A stretch of 64,000 bases of DNA, taken from assembly GCA_963782495.1 (NCBI GenBank), contig CAWAJU010000004.1, positions 354,295 to 418,294 on the forward strand, given 5' to 3'. Positions 1 to 8,395 of this stretch are shown here, piece after piece. Each line of letters begins with the position of its first letter. Positions within the stretch are counted from its first letter, which is position 1. Source of the stretch: DASQBT01 sp963782495 (lineage in GTDB: Bacteria > Pseudomonadota > Gammaproteobacteria > Burkholderiales > Thiobacillaceae). Below the pieces are notes generated by a model. The model was not told where the DNA came from, did not search any database, and was given only the letters and a program-made list of their open reading frames with translations. Position numbers and translations under genes: made by a program.

Positions 1-95
1 CCGCAGCGGCATGCCGCCAGAATCCGGCCATAGGGGTGCGTTTGCGATGCCTCATTCCGTTCGGCGCGCCTGCCAGACTCGGGTAAGCTTGTGGC

Positions 96-608
96 GTGAA
101 CGATTTGATCCGGAGTCCGTCCCCAGCTCCCGATGCCCACCATGAGCCGCCCGAGCTTGAGGTGGTGATCGAGATTCCGCGCGGAAGCTTTCTCAAGCGT
201 GGCTCCACCGGCCACATCGATTTCATTTCGCCCATTCCCTGCGCCTACAACTATGGTTCCGTGCCAGCCTACATCGGCCTGGAAGGCGACCTGCTGGATG
301 CGGTGGTGCTCGGGCCGCGTCTGGCGCGCGGCACCCGGATTCGGGTCAAGGCCTGGGGGGCAGTGGTCCTGACAGATCGCGGCATGAAGGACGACAAGCT
401 GATTTGCAGCGCCGACCCGCCGACTCCGTCGAAACGCAGGGCGGTAATGCGATTCTTCCGCTTCTATGCAAGATGCAAGGGGCTGCTGAACATTTGGCGG
501 CGTCGCCCCGGGCGCAACGCGTGCGAAGGCTGGTGCGAGGCCGCTGAAGCAATCGCTCGCGCCCGGCCGCGCGACGATACATGGACGGGGCCGCCAATCG
601 AATTCTGA
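96..608 (+). CDS. Divergent inorganic pyrophosphatase-family protein
   Basis: The 170-residue product resembles soluble family I inorganic pyrophosphatase (about 175 residues in E. coli), which hydrolyses PPi to two phosphates. Visible family features are EIPRGS (27-31), YNYG (51-54), EGDLLD (63-68) where the family has DGDPxD, and DDK (99-101). The first acidic residue of the metal signature is Glu rather than Asp and the usual Pro is Leu. In the C-terminal FYARCKG the expected Tyr-Lys pair is Tyr-Ala. It may therefore be a low-activity or specialised paralogue. The start is GTG; no better in-frame ATG precedes the conserved part. It is convergent with gspB. Confidence 0.72.
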   Translation: MNDLIRSPSPAPDAHHEPPELEVVIEIPRGSFLKRGSTGHIDFISPIPCAYNYGSVPAYIGLEGDLLDAVVLGPRLARGTRIRVKAWGAVVLTDRGMKDDKLICSADPPTPSKRRAVMRFFRFYARCKGLLNIWRRRPGRNACEGWCEAAEAIARARPRDDTWTGPPIEF

Positions 609-632
609 ACCGCGTCAGGCGGACACTATCTC

Positions 633-1376
633 CTACCGAACTCCGTGGCGGAAACGATATCCCTTGTAGCCCAATATCACACCATCAGGCGTGATCTCCT
701 CCAGGCTGAGACCGGACGCCGATTGCTCTCCTTGGCCCAGCATCTCGCCGTTGATCATGACTCGTCGATCCTTGGGCTTGCTCGAGTAGACATGAAACGA
801 AATCGATATGGTGGGAATTTCCTGCTGGATCGAGGCCGGAAGTTCATTCAACGCCATTACCCGTTTCCCTTGCCCGGCATCGGCAGGTCCGGCAAGCTCT
901 TTCGCTTCCGCCGGAGCGACTGCCGGCTCCCGCTGGACGACCGCATCAGCCGGTGCCTCACTGGCGTGAGACTCGCTCTGGGCCAGCGCCGGGGTTTCGT
1001 GCCGCACGGCGCTGACCGAGGGCAGGTGAGCAAACTGATCGCTTGAAGTTGGCCCCGGCGCAGCCAGGCCAGGTTCCATTGCGCCGGCCAAGTGAGGCTG
1101 CGGAGAAACCGGCACCGAAATTGCCGACTGAACGCCTGGCTCCATCGGGTGTGTGGCGGCAGCTTGCGGTGCGGGAACCGACTCTTCCGACTGCCAGGGA
1201 TGCAGCCAGCCAACTGCAATCCCTGCACAGAGCAGAACTGCCATGATGACACCATTGAGGGGAAACCTGGGTCGTTCGAGCGCCGTCGCCGTTGCCTGTA
1301 CGGTCAGCAAGGTCGGTGCCGCACCGCGCCGACGCTGCTGATCTGATTTCTTGAGCGCATCGAGGATATACGACAT
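633..1376 (-). CDS. gspB: General secretion pathway protein GspB
   Basis: The 247-residue protein opens with MSYILDALKKSDQQR, the hallmark of GspB/ExeB proteins. A short basic cytoplasmic segment is followed by one transmembrane helix (about residues 43-60), a Pro/Ala-rich periplasmic linker and a C-terminal T2SSB domain (about 180-247). In the family GspB works with the ATPase GspA to insert the type II secretin through the peptidoglycan. It lies 2 bp after the stop of gspA on the same strand, so the two form an operon. No other type II secretion genes are in the window. Confidence 0.88.
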   Translation of the reverse strand: MSYILDALKKSDQQRRRGAAPTLLTVQATATALERPRFPLNGVIMAVLLCAGIAVGWLHPWQSEESVPAPQAAATHPMEPGVQSAISVPVSPQPHLAGAMEPGLAAPGPTSSDQFAHLPSVSAVRHETPALAQSESHASEAPADAVVQREPAVAPAEAKELAGPADAGQGKRVMALNELPASIQQEIPTISISFHVYSSKPKDRRVMINGEMLGQGEQSASGLSLEEITPDGVILGYKGYRFRHGVR

Positions 1377-1378
1377 GA

Positions 1379-3028
1379 CTATTTCTCCCCTTGCGCGCGC
1401 AACAGTTTGGGTGCGGTTTGATCCGCGGCACTGGCCAGACGGACCAGGGTTTGAGGTCCCACCGTGCCGTCAGGTATCAGACCCTGGGCGAGCTGGAATT
1501 GCTTGACCTGATTGACCAGGGCATCATCAAAGACCGGTTCCTTGTTCGTCGACGCCACCCTGCCCTGCACTTGTGCGAGCTGCCTGCTCAGCCATTCGAC
1601 GGCGGGTCCGCGGTCGCCTTGCCGGACGAGTTTCTGCATCGCGGGCGGCACTCGCCACAACAAGCTGTAGTAGCCCGACCACTGAGAGGCCAAGGCGCCA
1701 AGCGCCACAGTCATGGACTTGCTGCCAACCACAAAGCTCGCTGAGCTGGGTCCAAGCGCAGTCAAGGTTGCAAAGAATTCAACACCCCTATCGTCGGCCA
1801 TTTGCAGCACAGCTGGCCGGTTCGCTTCGCGCAGCTCGGCCAAACCACCGCGCCCGGCTCGACAGCGCAAGCCTTGGCTCTCGGCTTCCAGGCAGGCGTC
1901 CAATCCGTGATATTCCGCTCCCCATGCGCGGAACAGCGCAGCGTAAGCCAAGGTCTTGCTGCGCGCACGTGGTTCATCAGCCGGCCATGCCAGACTTTCC
2001 GGCAGTGCCGCTCCGTCCTTGACGACCTTGGATTGGGCATCCGATTTCATTACGGTTGAGGGCAGAGCAGGCTGCTCCACTCTGTGCTGCACCGTCGCTG
2101 GCTTGGTATCCGGTTGCTGCCGCTGAAGCACCATCACCGCCAGAACACCGCCAGCCAGCAGGACCATGCCCGCCGCGACAATTCGCCTCAGCTTGCGACC
2201 TTGCGTCGCCGGGCGATTGAACACCTCACGCGCCGCCTGCTCCAGCGTCGCACGATCGACCCGTTCCTTGCCCTGCGCATAGGCACCCAGCAGCGCCCGA
2301 TCGCACAGCACGTTGATGATGCGAGGAATACCGCCGGCAAGGCGGTGCAAGCGTCCCATGATCGCAGGTGGAAACAGTCGGTGCTGCGTACCGGCCACGT
2401 CGAGACGATGCTGGACATAGGCTGCGACCTCCGGCTTGGTCAGCGGCCCCAGGTGATAGCGCGCGACGATGCGTTGCGCGAGCTGTCGCAGCTCCGGTCG
2501 GTCCAGAATTGCCGCCAGTTCGGGCTGACCGATCAGGATGATCTGCAACAGCTTGCGTTCGCTGGTTTCCAGGTTGGTGAGCAAGCGCATCTGCTCCAGC
2601 ACCTCGGCGGAGAGATTCTGCGCCTCGTCGATGATCAACACCGAGTGCCGCCCCTGGGCATGGCTGTCGAGCAGGTGGGCATTGATGCAATCGACAAACA
2701 CCTTGACGCTGTGGTTTCCGGGGGGACAGGCGATGCCGAATTCGATGCAGATGGTAGCGAGCAGTTCTTCCACCGTCAGCTTGGGGTTGAAAATGTAGGC
2801 GACTTCGCAGGATTCCGGGATCTGTTCGAGCAGACAGCGGGATACCGTGGTCTTGCCCGTGCCCACTTCACCGGTAAGGAGTACGAATCCGCCTTCGCCA
2901 CTTACGCCATAGAGCAGATGGGCAAGCGCCTCCTGATGGCGCCGGCTCATGTAGAGATAACGCGGCGCAGGCGCGATGGAGAATGGCGCTTCCGTGAGTC
3001 CGAAGTAGTTCAGGTACATGGAGGTCAT
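1379..3028 (-). CDS. gspA: GspA/ExeA-type AAA ATPase with peptidoglycan-binding domain
   Basis: The protein starts MTSMYLNYFGL, then has an AAA ATPase domain with Walker A GEVGTGKTT (53-61) and Walker B SVLIIDEAQNL. A transmembrane helix and a long periplasmic part follow, ending in a peptidoglycan-binding repeat. This is the ExeA/GspA architecture, an inner-membrane ATPase that helps place the secretin. The open frame continues to 3598, but that extension is antisense to the DUF4202 gene and lacks family similarity, so I start at ATG 3028. ATG 3019 (MYLNYFGL, the usual family start) is equally possible, and neither has a clear Shine-Dalgarno site. It forms an operon with gspB. Confidence 0.85.
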   Translation of the reverse strand: MTSMYLNYFGLTEAPFSIAPAPRYLYMSRRHQEALAHLLYGVSGEGGFVLLTGEVGTGKTTVSRCLLEQIPESCEVAYIFNPKLTVEELLATICIEFGIACPPGNHSVKVFVDCINAHLLDSHAQGRHSVLIIDEAQNLSAEVLEQMRLLTNLETSERKLLQIILIGQPELAAILDRPELRQLAQRIVARYHLGPLTKPEVAAYVQHRLDVAGTQHRLFPPAIMGRLHRLAGGIPRIINVLCDRALLGAYAQGKERVDRATLEQAAREVFNRPATQGRKLRRIVAAGMVLLAGGVLAVMVLQRQQPDTKPATVQHRVEQPALPSTVMKSDAQSKVVKDGAALPESLAWPADEPRARSKTLAYAALFRAWGAEYHGLDACLEAESQGLRCRAGRGGLAELREANRPAVLQMADDRGVEFFATLTALGPSSASFVVGSKSMTVALGALASQWSGYYSLLWRVPPAMQKLVRQGDRGPAVEWLSRQLAQVQGRVASTNKEPVFDDALVNQVKQFQLAQGLIPDGTVGPQTLVRLASAADQTAPKLLRAQGEK

Positions 3029-3175
3029 GGGAGAGGTGTGAAGCGCAGGTTGATTTAGCTCATCTATGCAGCATTGCTTGAGAACGCGGCCGGACCACAA
3101 ACAATCGAAAAAAACGCGTTCAGCAACTGCATAATATCCATCTGTCCAACTAACGCAATATTGAGAGTCAAAGAG

Positions 3176-3772
3176 ATGATCGAGAACCAGGAACGATTCA
3201 ACAAAGCCATGGCCCTGTTCGATGCCGCCAATGCAGAGGATCCCAACCAGGATCATGGCCAGCCCAAAGAGCTGGTTTACGCCCAACGCATGTCGGAGAT
3301 GATCGGTCGCTTTGCGCCGGAGGCTTCCGAAGCCGCGCAGTTGGCAGTCCGCGCCCAGCACATCAAACGCTGGACGGTGCCGCGCAACGCCTACCCCATG
3401 ACCAAGGATGGCTACCTTGCATGGCGCAGCGGCCTGTACACATTTCACGCGGATACCGCCGCCGACTTGATGCGGACAGCGGGCTATGACGAAGCGATGA
3501 TCGAACGCGTCAAGAAGGCGGTTGGCAAACGCGGCATCAAGACCAATCCCGAGACCCAGTTGCTGGAGGATATCGCCAACCTCGTCTTCATCGAACACTA
3601 CATTCTGGATTTTGCCGGCACCAAACCCGAATACGATGAAGCAAAATGGCTGGACATCATCCGCAAGACCTGGACCAAGATGTCGAAGTCCGCGCGTGCT
3701 TTTGCCCTATCCGGCAAGATCAGGCTGCCGGAAGCGCTGGTGCCGCTGATCACCAAGGCAGTCACGGAATAG
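3176..3772 (+). CDS. DUF4202 family protein
   Basis: The 198-residue soluble protein begins MIENQERFNKAMALFD and contains RWTVPRNAYPMTKDGYLAWR, DIANLVFIEHY and a C-terminal AKWLDIIRKTW block, as in DUF4202 proteins. The conserved His/Arg/Asp pattern recalls an HD-type helical fold, but the function is unknown. The frame is open upstream to 3074, but family members begin at this Met. It is divergent from gspA, so the roughly 150 bp between them should carry both promoters. Confidence 0.82.
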   Translation: MIENQERFNKAMALFDAANAEDPNQDHGQPKELVYAQRMSEMIGRFAPEASEAAQLAVRAQHIKRWTVPRNAYPMTKDGYLAWRSGLYTFHADTAADLMRTAGYDEAMIERVKKAVGKRGIKTNPETQLLEDIANLVFIEHYILDFAGTKPEYDEAKWLDIIRKTWTKMSKSARAFALSGKIRLPEALVPLITKAVTE

Positions 3773-3930
3773 TTCGGTCACAAGGCGCGGTATTTCCCCG
3801 CGACGGGCCGCTGGCGCCGCCGATGGCGCAGGCCTCGCCCCATTGCCGGAACTTTTTGCCCGATCCCACTCTCCATTCAGCACAGTTGCGGAAACCTTTC
3901 CGGCACTGTCGTTTTTCTAGGAGATGAGTG

Positions 3931-4521
3931 ATGAAATCTGCATTTTTGAAACCTTCCTTACTCGCCTTCGCACTCGCTGCCGTTGCGAGCGGCGCCTTTG
4001 CGAAAGAATGTACGTCCGATCCAGGCAATCATGCCAACACCCAGACCCCTGCCGCAATCGCCTATCCGGCAATGGGGGACGTCGTTTTTGTTGATCCGTT
4101 CGCCGATCTGGCGCGCATGCAGGCGGTGATGGCGCGGGAATTTGGCGCCATGAATGCCCTGAATTCCATGTGGATGCCGGTAAGCATCGCACCGCCGATG
4201 GCTTTCACCCTGCCCATACAAGCGTCCACGCTGCAACCCACCAAGGATGGCTACCGGGTTCAAGTCAGGCTGCCCGGCTTCAGTCCGGACGATGTCCACG
4301 TGCGCCTGGATGGGCAGTTGCTGACCATTTACGCCGAGGATTCCAGCAAAGGAACCCGCAAAGTGGGCAATATTCCGGAACAAACCATGAGCTCGCGAAG
4401 CTTTGTCCAGACACTCACCCTGCCTGAGCCGGTTGAGGCCGGAGGCTTCAAGCAAAGCGTCCAGAACGGGATATTGACCATAACGATCCCCCGCCAACAC
4501 GCCGCATCGGGCAATACGTAA
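3931..4521 (+). CDS. Small heat-shock protein (Hsp20/alpha-crystallin) with signal peptide
   Basis: The 196-residue protein has a clear N-terminal signal peptide (Lys, hydrophobic core, cleavage near GAFA at residue 24). A helical linker follows, then an alpha-crystallin domain at about 103-190: DGYRVQVRLPGF, SPDDVHVRLDGQLLTIYAE, and a final strand GILTITIP, equivalent to the conserved IxI/GVL region. Typical bacterial Hsp20 proteins are cytoplasmic, so an exported version is unusual and suggests a periplasmic holdase. AGGAG at 3919-3923 supports ATG 3931 over GTG 3928. A weak sigma-54-like element (TGGCGC-N5-TCGC) lies at about 3824-3838. Confidence 0.85.
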   Translation: MKSAFLKPSLLAFALAAVASGAFAKECTSDPGNHANTQTPAAIAYPAMGDVVFVDPFADLARMQAVMAREFGAMNALNSMWMPVSIAPPMAFTLPIQASTLQPTKDGYRVQVRLPGFSPDDVHVRLDGQLLTIYAEDSSKGTRKVGNIPEQTMSSRSFVQTLTLPEPVEAGGFKQSVQNGILTITIPRQHAASGNT

Positions 4522-4573
4522 TTACGTCAAGTCGGGGGGCGCCGGCGCAGTTGGCTAAGCTGGCGGATGCCTG

Positions 4574-5011
4574 ATGGGCGTCGCCCTGTTCATCTGCGCG
4601 GCGCTTGTATTCTCGACAACCCTGCTGCATTACGAGTACCTGCGGGCCCTGTCCGCGATCCTACCCAGATGGCGGACCTCGGGGCGCCTGCGGGTACTGG
4701 TCAGCCTGCTTGCGATATTTGTCGCCCACACTACAGAGATCATCTTGTATGGTGCGGCGTATTACTTCCTGCGCGACAAGTTCGATCTGGGGACCTTCAG
4801 CGGACATTTCACCGACACCCTCTCCACCTTCCTCTATTTCTCCGCCGAAACCTATACCTCGCTGGGCTTCGGCGACATCTTTCCCGTCGGCCCGCTGCGC
4901 CTCGTGTGCGGCATCGAAACGCTCAATGGCCTGCTGCTGATCGGCTGGTCGGCTTCGTTCACCTACGTGTTCATGGAACACTTCTGGCAAATAGGCACGC
5001 ATTCAGAATAG
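4574..5011 (+). CDS. Ion channel with K+-type pore domain
   Basis: The 145-residue membrane protein has about three or four hydrophobic segments and a pore loop ending in TSLGFGD (95-101). This matches the potassium-channel selectivity filter (TxGFGD) of two-TM Ion_trans_2 proteins. Segments at about 1-20 and 40-65 precede the pore helix, and a last helix follows it. No cytoplasmic RCK or cNMP-binding domain is attached, so gating is unknown. It lies just downstream of the exported Hsp20 gene on the same strand, possibly co-transcribed. Confidence 0.8.
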   Translation: MGVALFICAALVFSTTLLHYEYLRALSAILPRWRTSGRLRVLVSLLAIFVAHTTEIILYGAAYYFLRDKFDLGTFSGHFTDTLSTFLYFSAETYTSLGFGDIFPVGPLRLVCGIETLNGLLLIGWSASFTYVFMEHFWQIGTHSE

Positions 5012-5019
5012 ACGCGGGC

Positions 5020-5538
5020 CTATGAGTCCTCCGCCTGCTTCAAACTGCTTTCATAAACGTGCAAGTGATCGGCAGAGTAACAGCAGAAGATGACCTCCTC
5101 GATATTTGCAGTGTGTCGAATGAAGCCCCGGACCGTTTGCACCGCCACTGACGCCGCCTCCCGAATCGGATATCCGTAGACGCCAGTGCTGATGGACGGG
5201 AAGGCAATCGAGCGGATTCCGTGTTCAAGTGCCAATTCCAGCGAACACCTGTAACAGGAAGCCAGCAGGCGGGCCTCGCCCTGCCTGCCGCCCTGCCACA
5301 CCGGCCCGACGGTATGGATGACATGGCGGGCTGGAAGCAGGTGGCCGCGAGTGATCTTTGCCTCACCGGTGGCGCAGCCATTCAGGCTCAGGCATTCGCG
5401 CAGCAGACCATCGCCGGCAGCCCGGTGTATCGCTCCGTCGACGCCTCCCCCACCCAGCAGCGAACTGTTCGCCGCATTGACGATCGCGTCGACCTTCAGG
5501 GTGGTGATATCGGCCCTGATTGCGCGCAGGACAGTCAT
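5020..5538 (-). CDS. Macrodomain protein, O-acetyl-ADP-ribose deacetylase (YmdB-like)
   Basis: This single macrodomain of about 172 residues binds ADP-ribose. The signatures DAIVNAANSSLLGGGGVDGAIH and SISTGVYGYPI are the adenosine/ribose-binding loops of the MacroD/YmdB class, which removes O-acetyl from ADP-ribose or mono-ADP-ribose from proteins. GTG 5544 overlaps the TGA of the upstream gene (GTGA), while ATG 5538 is 6 nt downstream; either start could be used, probably by translational coupling. It is the distal gene of a pair with the exported DUF3859-like protein. Confidence 0.88.
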   Translation of the reverse strand: MTVLRAIRADITTLKVDAIVNAANSSLLGGGGVDGAIHRAAGDGLLRECLSLNGCATGEAKITRGHLLPARHVIHTVGPVWQGGRQGEARLLASCYRCSLELALEHGIRSIAFPSISTGVYGYPIREAASVAVQTVRGFIRHTANIEEVIFCCYSADHLHVYESSLKQAEDS

Positions 5539-5540
5539 GC

Positions 5541-6020
5541 TCACTTGTGCACGTCAAATTCGAAGACTTGTTCATTTGCGCCGTCTATGGTCACCCGGAT
5601 GACGTAATGGCCCTCCGGATCACCCGCCACGACCTCCCACATGTGATCAATGGTGTTGCGCTTCGGTACCGCCTCGACCTCAAGCACCGAGGTCTTGCGG
5701 TCCGCTGACACCGTTCGCCGCGGATCCGGCGAGTCACCTCCACCCCAAGTCACCGGGGCCGAAGGCAGCGTGAACTCCTCCCGCCACCTGACCACCGGCT
5801 TGGTAGTCTTCAACAGGATCGACCAGCCATAATGCTGACCGACCTTGAGCGGCACGCTCGTCGTTGTTGTCAGTATCCATGACCCCGATGGCGTGGTGTC
5901 GAACAGGCCAAAGTCCGCGCGTAGCACCTCCAGGTCCGGCGGCTCGGGCGTAGCGTCCACGGCCGCCCGGGCGGGGTAGGCGGCGAACAGGCAAATGAGC
6001 AGGGCGACGAGGCGTGCCAT
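5541..6020 (-). CDS. Exported DUF3859-like protein
   Basis: The 159-residue protein has a signal peptide (MARLVALLICLFAAYPARA, cleavage near residue 19). A compact beta-rich domain follows, with VLRADFGLFDTT near the start and HYVIRVTIDGANEQVFEFDV near the end, a pattern seen in DUF3859 proteins. No catalytic motif is visible. Its TGA overlaps the possible GTG start of the macrodomain gene, indicating an operon. The family assignment is by memory of the pattern; the function is unknown. Confidence 0.68.
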   Translation of the reverse strand: MARLVALLICLFAAYPARAAVDATPEPPDLEVLRADFGLFDTTPSGSWILTTTTSVPLKVGQHYGWSILLKTTKPVVRWREEFTLPSAPVTWGGGDSPDPRRTVSADRKTSVLEVEAVPKRNTIDHMWEVVAGDPEGHYVIRVTIDGANEQVFEFDVHK

Positions 6021-6149
6021 TGCGAGGCTCCCAATTATTAGGTGTCAGGGCGCATATTCGCACGACATCGTCTCGTTATGAACCGGGTGGGCCAACAACT
6101 GGCCAGGTCGGCGATGACCGACCGTGCGCTCACCGCGGGCCGAGGCCGC

Positions 6150-6602
6150 CTACTCCATTTCCATTCGCTCGAATGCCAGTTCCAAACATTCGATCAGGGT
6201 CTCGCCGTTCAGCGCGTTCAGCGGCGAGAACTGGTAGTTGGCGGGCACAGCGCGCAGGAACCTCCAGCTAAGGACCACGGCTGAGTTATCCTCGTCCATC
6301 AGGTTCACCACCACGTTTCGGGCAGTGCCCGGATTGCCGTTGCGCGCCTCGTTCCACCATTCATACCAGTCGAGCGCGCCGACAACACCGCGCTTGAGCG
6401 TCAAATTCCCGTAATGCGTCAGGCTAGGGGCCTTGATCGGCTCGTTGACCTTTTCATTTCCGTTGCGGTATTCGAGGACCTGAATGCGCGCTTCGGGGAA
6501 GACCACCTCGACCAACCCCGCTCTCGGACCTTCGCTCGCGCCGGTGCCGATATCCATGGTGAAATTCATGTTCGGATAAGGCCTGTCTCTCATGACTGCC
6601 AT
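6150..6602 (-). CDS. Phage T4 gp19-like tail-tube protein (contractile injection system type)
   Basis: The 150-residue protein matches the conserved phage tail region family (T4 gp19 and inner-tube proteins of extracellular contractile injection systems). Indicators are NFTMDIG near the N-terminus, VVFPEARIQVLEYRNGNEK, LTLKRGVVGALDWYEWWNEAR and the end WRFLRAVPANYQFSPLNA. An AAGGAG site lies 7 nt before the ATG. No sheath, baseplate, spike or AAA+ ATPase gene is nearby, so it is an orphan: either a relic or a tube-like protein with another use. Confidence 0.8.
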   Translation of the reverse strand: MAVMRDRPYPNMNFTMDIGTGASEGPRAGLVEVVFPEARIQVLEYRNGNEKVNEPIKAPSLTHYGNLTLKRGVVGALDWYEWWNEARNGNPGTARNVVVNLMDEDNSAVVLSWRFLRAVPANYQFSPLNALNGETLIECLELAFERMEME

Positions 6603-6903
6603 GCTCTGCTCCTTCAGGATGGTTGGATCTGCGAGCGGCGATTATCACACGGGGACAACAACGTGGATATGAGCGCCGGGCTGGTCCAAGCCTGCCTTGG
6701 CTGTAATGCTTAGTCCCTACGCTCATCGCAACCCAGCCCAGTGCCGAGAGGACCAAAGGAAGTTCATTGCGAGCCTCCTGTTCCGGGGTGGGAACTGCAC
6801 ACGGGCCCATGAACCTAGTCGCGTTATGGAACGGTTCATGGATAGTCCCGCAGGGGCGCGGCAATCCAGGCTCTGAACCTGCAAATCCCACCGCCGTCGC
6901 AGG

Positions 6904-7350
6904 CTAGTCGGAGGGGACGCGCTGCTTATGCAAGGCCATGCTCCTTTCGGCGTGCGTGAAACCAAAGCCGGGGATCAGGTGGAACCGGACACTTCGATTC
7001 CGCGCCGCCGTTCCATCGCCCACATGGATTTTCAGGTCGTGGGGCGCCGGGCGGTTTTCGCCCTGCTCCAGCGCGTCCAGCAGGCTCCGCAGAAAGGTCG
7101 CCCATTTCGTGCTGCAGTGATGCATAAACTCCACCGCTTCCATTCCAGATCGAAGAACGGCTCGGTGCCCGCCCATTCCTCCGGCCCCGAAGTTCATTTC
7201 CAATCCATGGTGGAATTGGGCCTCGCCTCGAGCACCTGCATCTTGCACAAGTCAAAGTCGATCACTCTGCCCTCCTTCGCATCCCCCGTGGTTTCGCTGA
7301 TCGACCGGATGCGCAGGCCGTCGATGCTCCCCGGTCACCTCGGGGGAGCG
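6904..7350 (-). pseudogene. Decayed gene, possibly SRPBCC/AHSA1-like
   Basis: Two minus-strand reading frames carry gene-like peptides but neither makes a full protein. The downstream frame (to about 7197) contains EFMHHCSTKWATFLRSLLDAL followed by HDLKIHVGD, which recalls the C-terminal end of SRPBCC/AHSA1 proteins. The upstream part encodes SIDGLRIRSISETTGDAKEG in another frame and stops at about 7206. I read this as a frameshifted or chimeric remnant. The assignment is tentative. Confidence 0.3.
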
Positions 7351-7439
7351 ATAGCGCGTGGCAGCGAACGGTGGATGGCGTAATGTTTGGCCGGATATCT
7401 CCGTTTGCTTTACACCGGCCTGACCGGCACCTGCGTGCA

Positions 7440-7892
7440 TCAGACCCCTACCCCGCGCGCCATCAGGCTTGCACACAGCGCCATGCCGAGCAACAGGACA
7501 AGCTCCACGCGCAGCACCAGCATGATGCGCCAGTATTCGCCCGCCGCGACGACGGGCGCCTCGCCCGGCTTCGTCTGCTTGCGCCACTTGAGGAAGCGGA
7601 TTGTGGGATAGATCGACAGCAGGCCGATCAGCACGAAGAGCCCGAGCTTGGTGTGGAAGAACAGGTTCGAACTGTAGCAGGCCCAGCTCTTTTCGAAATG
7701 GATTGCGCGCAGGAAGCCCACGATCAGGACGACGCCCGCGAGAATACCGAACCACTTGTCGCTAAGCTGGATGCGCCTGGCATCGAGCAGCGTGGGCGCA
7801 GGGCTCATGGTCTGCCACTCGATGAAGACCGTGCCGAGGATGCCAAAAACGGCCACAAAATGCAGGAAGGCGCATAGCGCGCTGAGACGCAT
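7440..7892 (-). CDS. DUF2214 family inner-membrane protein
   Basis: The 150-residue protein has four predicted transmembrane helices (about 5-25, 48-65, 83-100 and 124-146). Conserved features are HFVAVFGILGTVFIEW, the GFLRAIHFEKSWACY loop, the FFHTKLGLFVLIGLLS helix and the cytoplasmic PTIRFLKWRK. This is the DUF2214 pattern; the conserved His residues in the helices suggest a cofactor or metal site, but no function is established. It appears to be a single-gene unit. Confidence 0.82.
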   Translation of the reverse strand: MRLSALCAFLHFVAVFGILGTVFIEWQTMSPAPTLLDARRIQLSDKWFGILAGVVLIVGFLRAIHFEKSWACYSSNLFFHTKLGLFVLIGLLSIYPTIRFLKWRKQTKPGEAPVVAAGEYWRIMLVLRVELVLLLGMALCASLMARGVGV

Positions 7893-8205
7893 GGTCTTAT
7901 CCTTTCCGGGGCCTGAACTCTTGCATCATAGGCCGCCGGCCCACACAGCGTGTAGCGAAGCCGGCAGCGGCCACAAGCGGATCCTGCCGGACGCAGGCTT
8001 GGAAAAAGGTGTGATCATTTTGCGATGCCCATCGCGATGAGGCGCTCGGCCGGTGCGAGATTGTTCGCGAACTCCGCAGGGAAAGAATGGCGTTATATCA
8101 GGAAGGCCGCGGCCTGAAGATCACCACGAATTCGCCCGACATGGATTCCGTCGCCAGGACCTTGAGCGGCCAATCGAGCGCGCAGCGATCAAAGGCGTCA
8201 CAATC
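7893..8205 (+). other. Intergenic stretch, no supported gene
   Basis: About 310 bp upstream of DUF2214. Short open frames on both strands have no recognisable similarity. The segment next to the DUF2214 start should hold its promoter. The far end borders the transposase remnant. Confidence 0.5.
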
Positions 8206-8390
8206 TCACCCTTCAAGCCTCCCCTGCCCCGCTGGCGCAACGTCGCCTGGCCGCTCCTCAAGTCTTGGCCTGCCCCGCGGCCTCGCTTCCCGTCTTTGCC
8301 CTGTCAGCCTCTCTATCTTGGCGTAAAAGCGAGAATTGCCGAAGGGCTGGTTCTGCTTCAGCGCGAGCCGGCTATCGTCAATCACCGGAC
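8206..8390 (-). pseudogene. C-terminal remnant of a REP-associated (RAYT/IS200-type) transposase
   Basis: The minus-strand peptide contains LALKQNQPFGNSRFYAKIE, then LTGQRREARPRGRPR. This is the typical C-terminal tail of Y1-type REP-associated tyrosine transposases (NQPLGN, Arg-rich GRPR end). The catalytic HUH and Tyr region is absent; the sequence 5' of it belongs to the next gene. It is a truncated relic rather than an active element. Confidence 0.55.
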
Positions 8391-8395
8391 CTGCC

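Noticed and set aside
2084..3058. 324-codon plus-strand frame opposite gspA
   Set aside because: It is a shadow of gspA with low-complexity His/Arg/Gln content; no signal or domain.
3029..3598. N-terminal extension of gspA
   Set aside because: The extension overlaps the DUF4202 gene on the other strand and has no similarity to GspA; the family starts at 3028 or 3019.
6150..6602. Possible prophage or full contractile injection system
   Set aside because: Only the tube protein is present; no sheath, baseplate, terminase, integrase or attachment repeats are visible near it.
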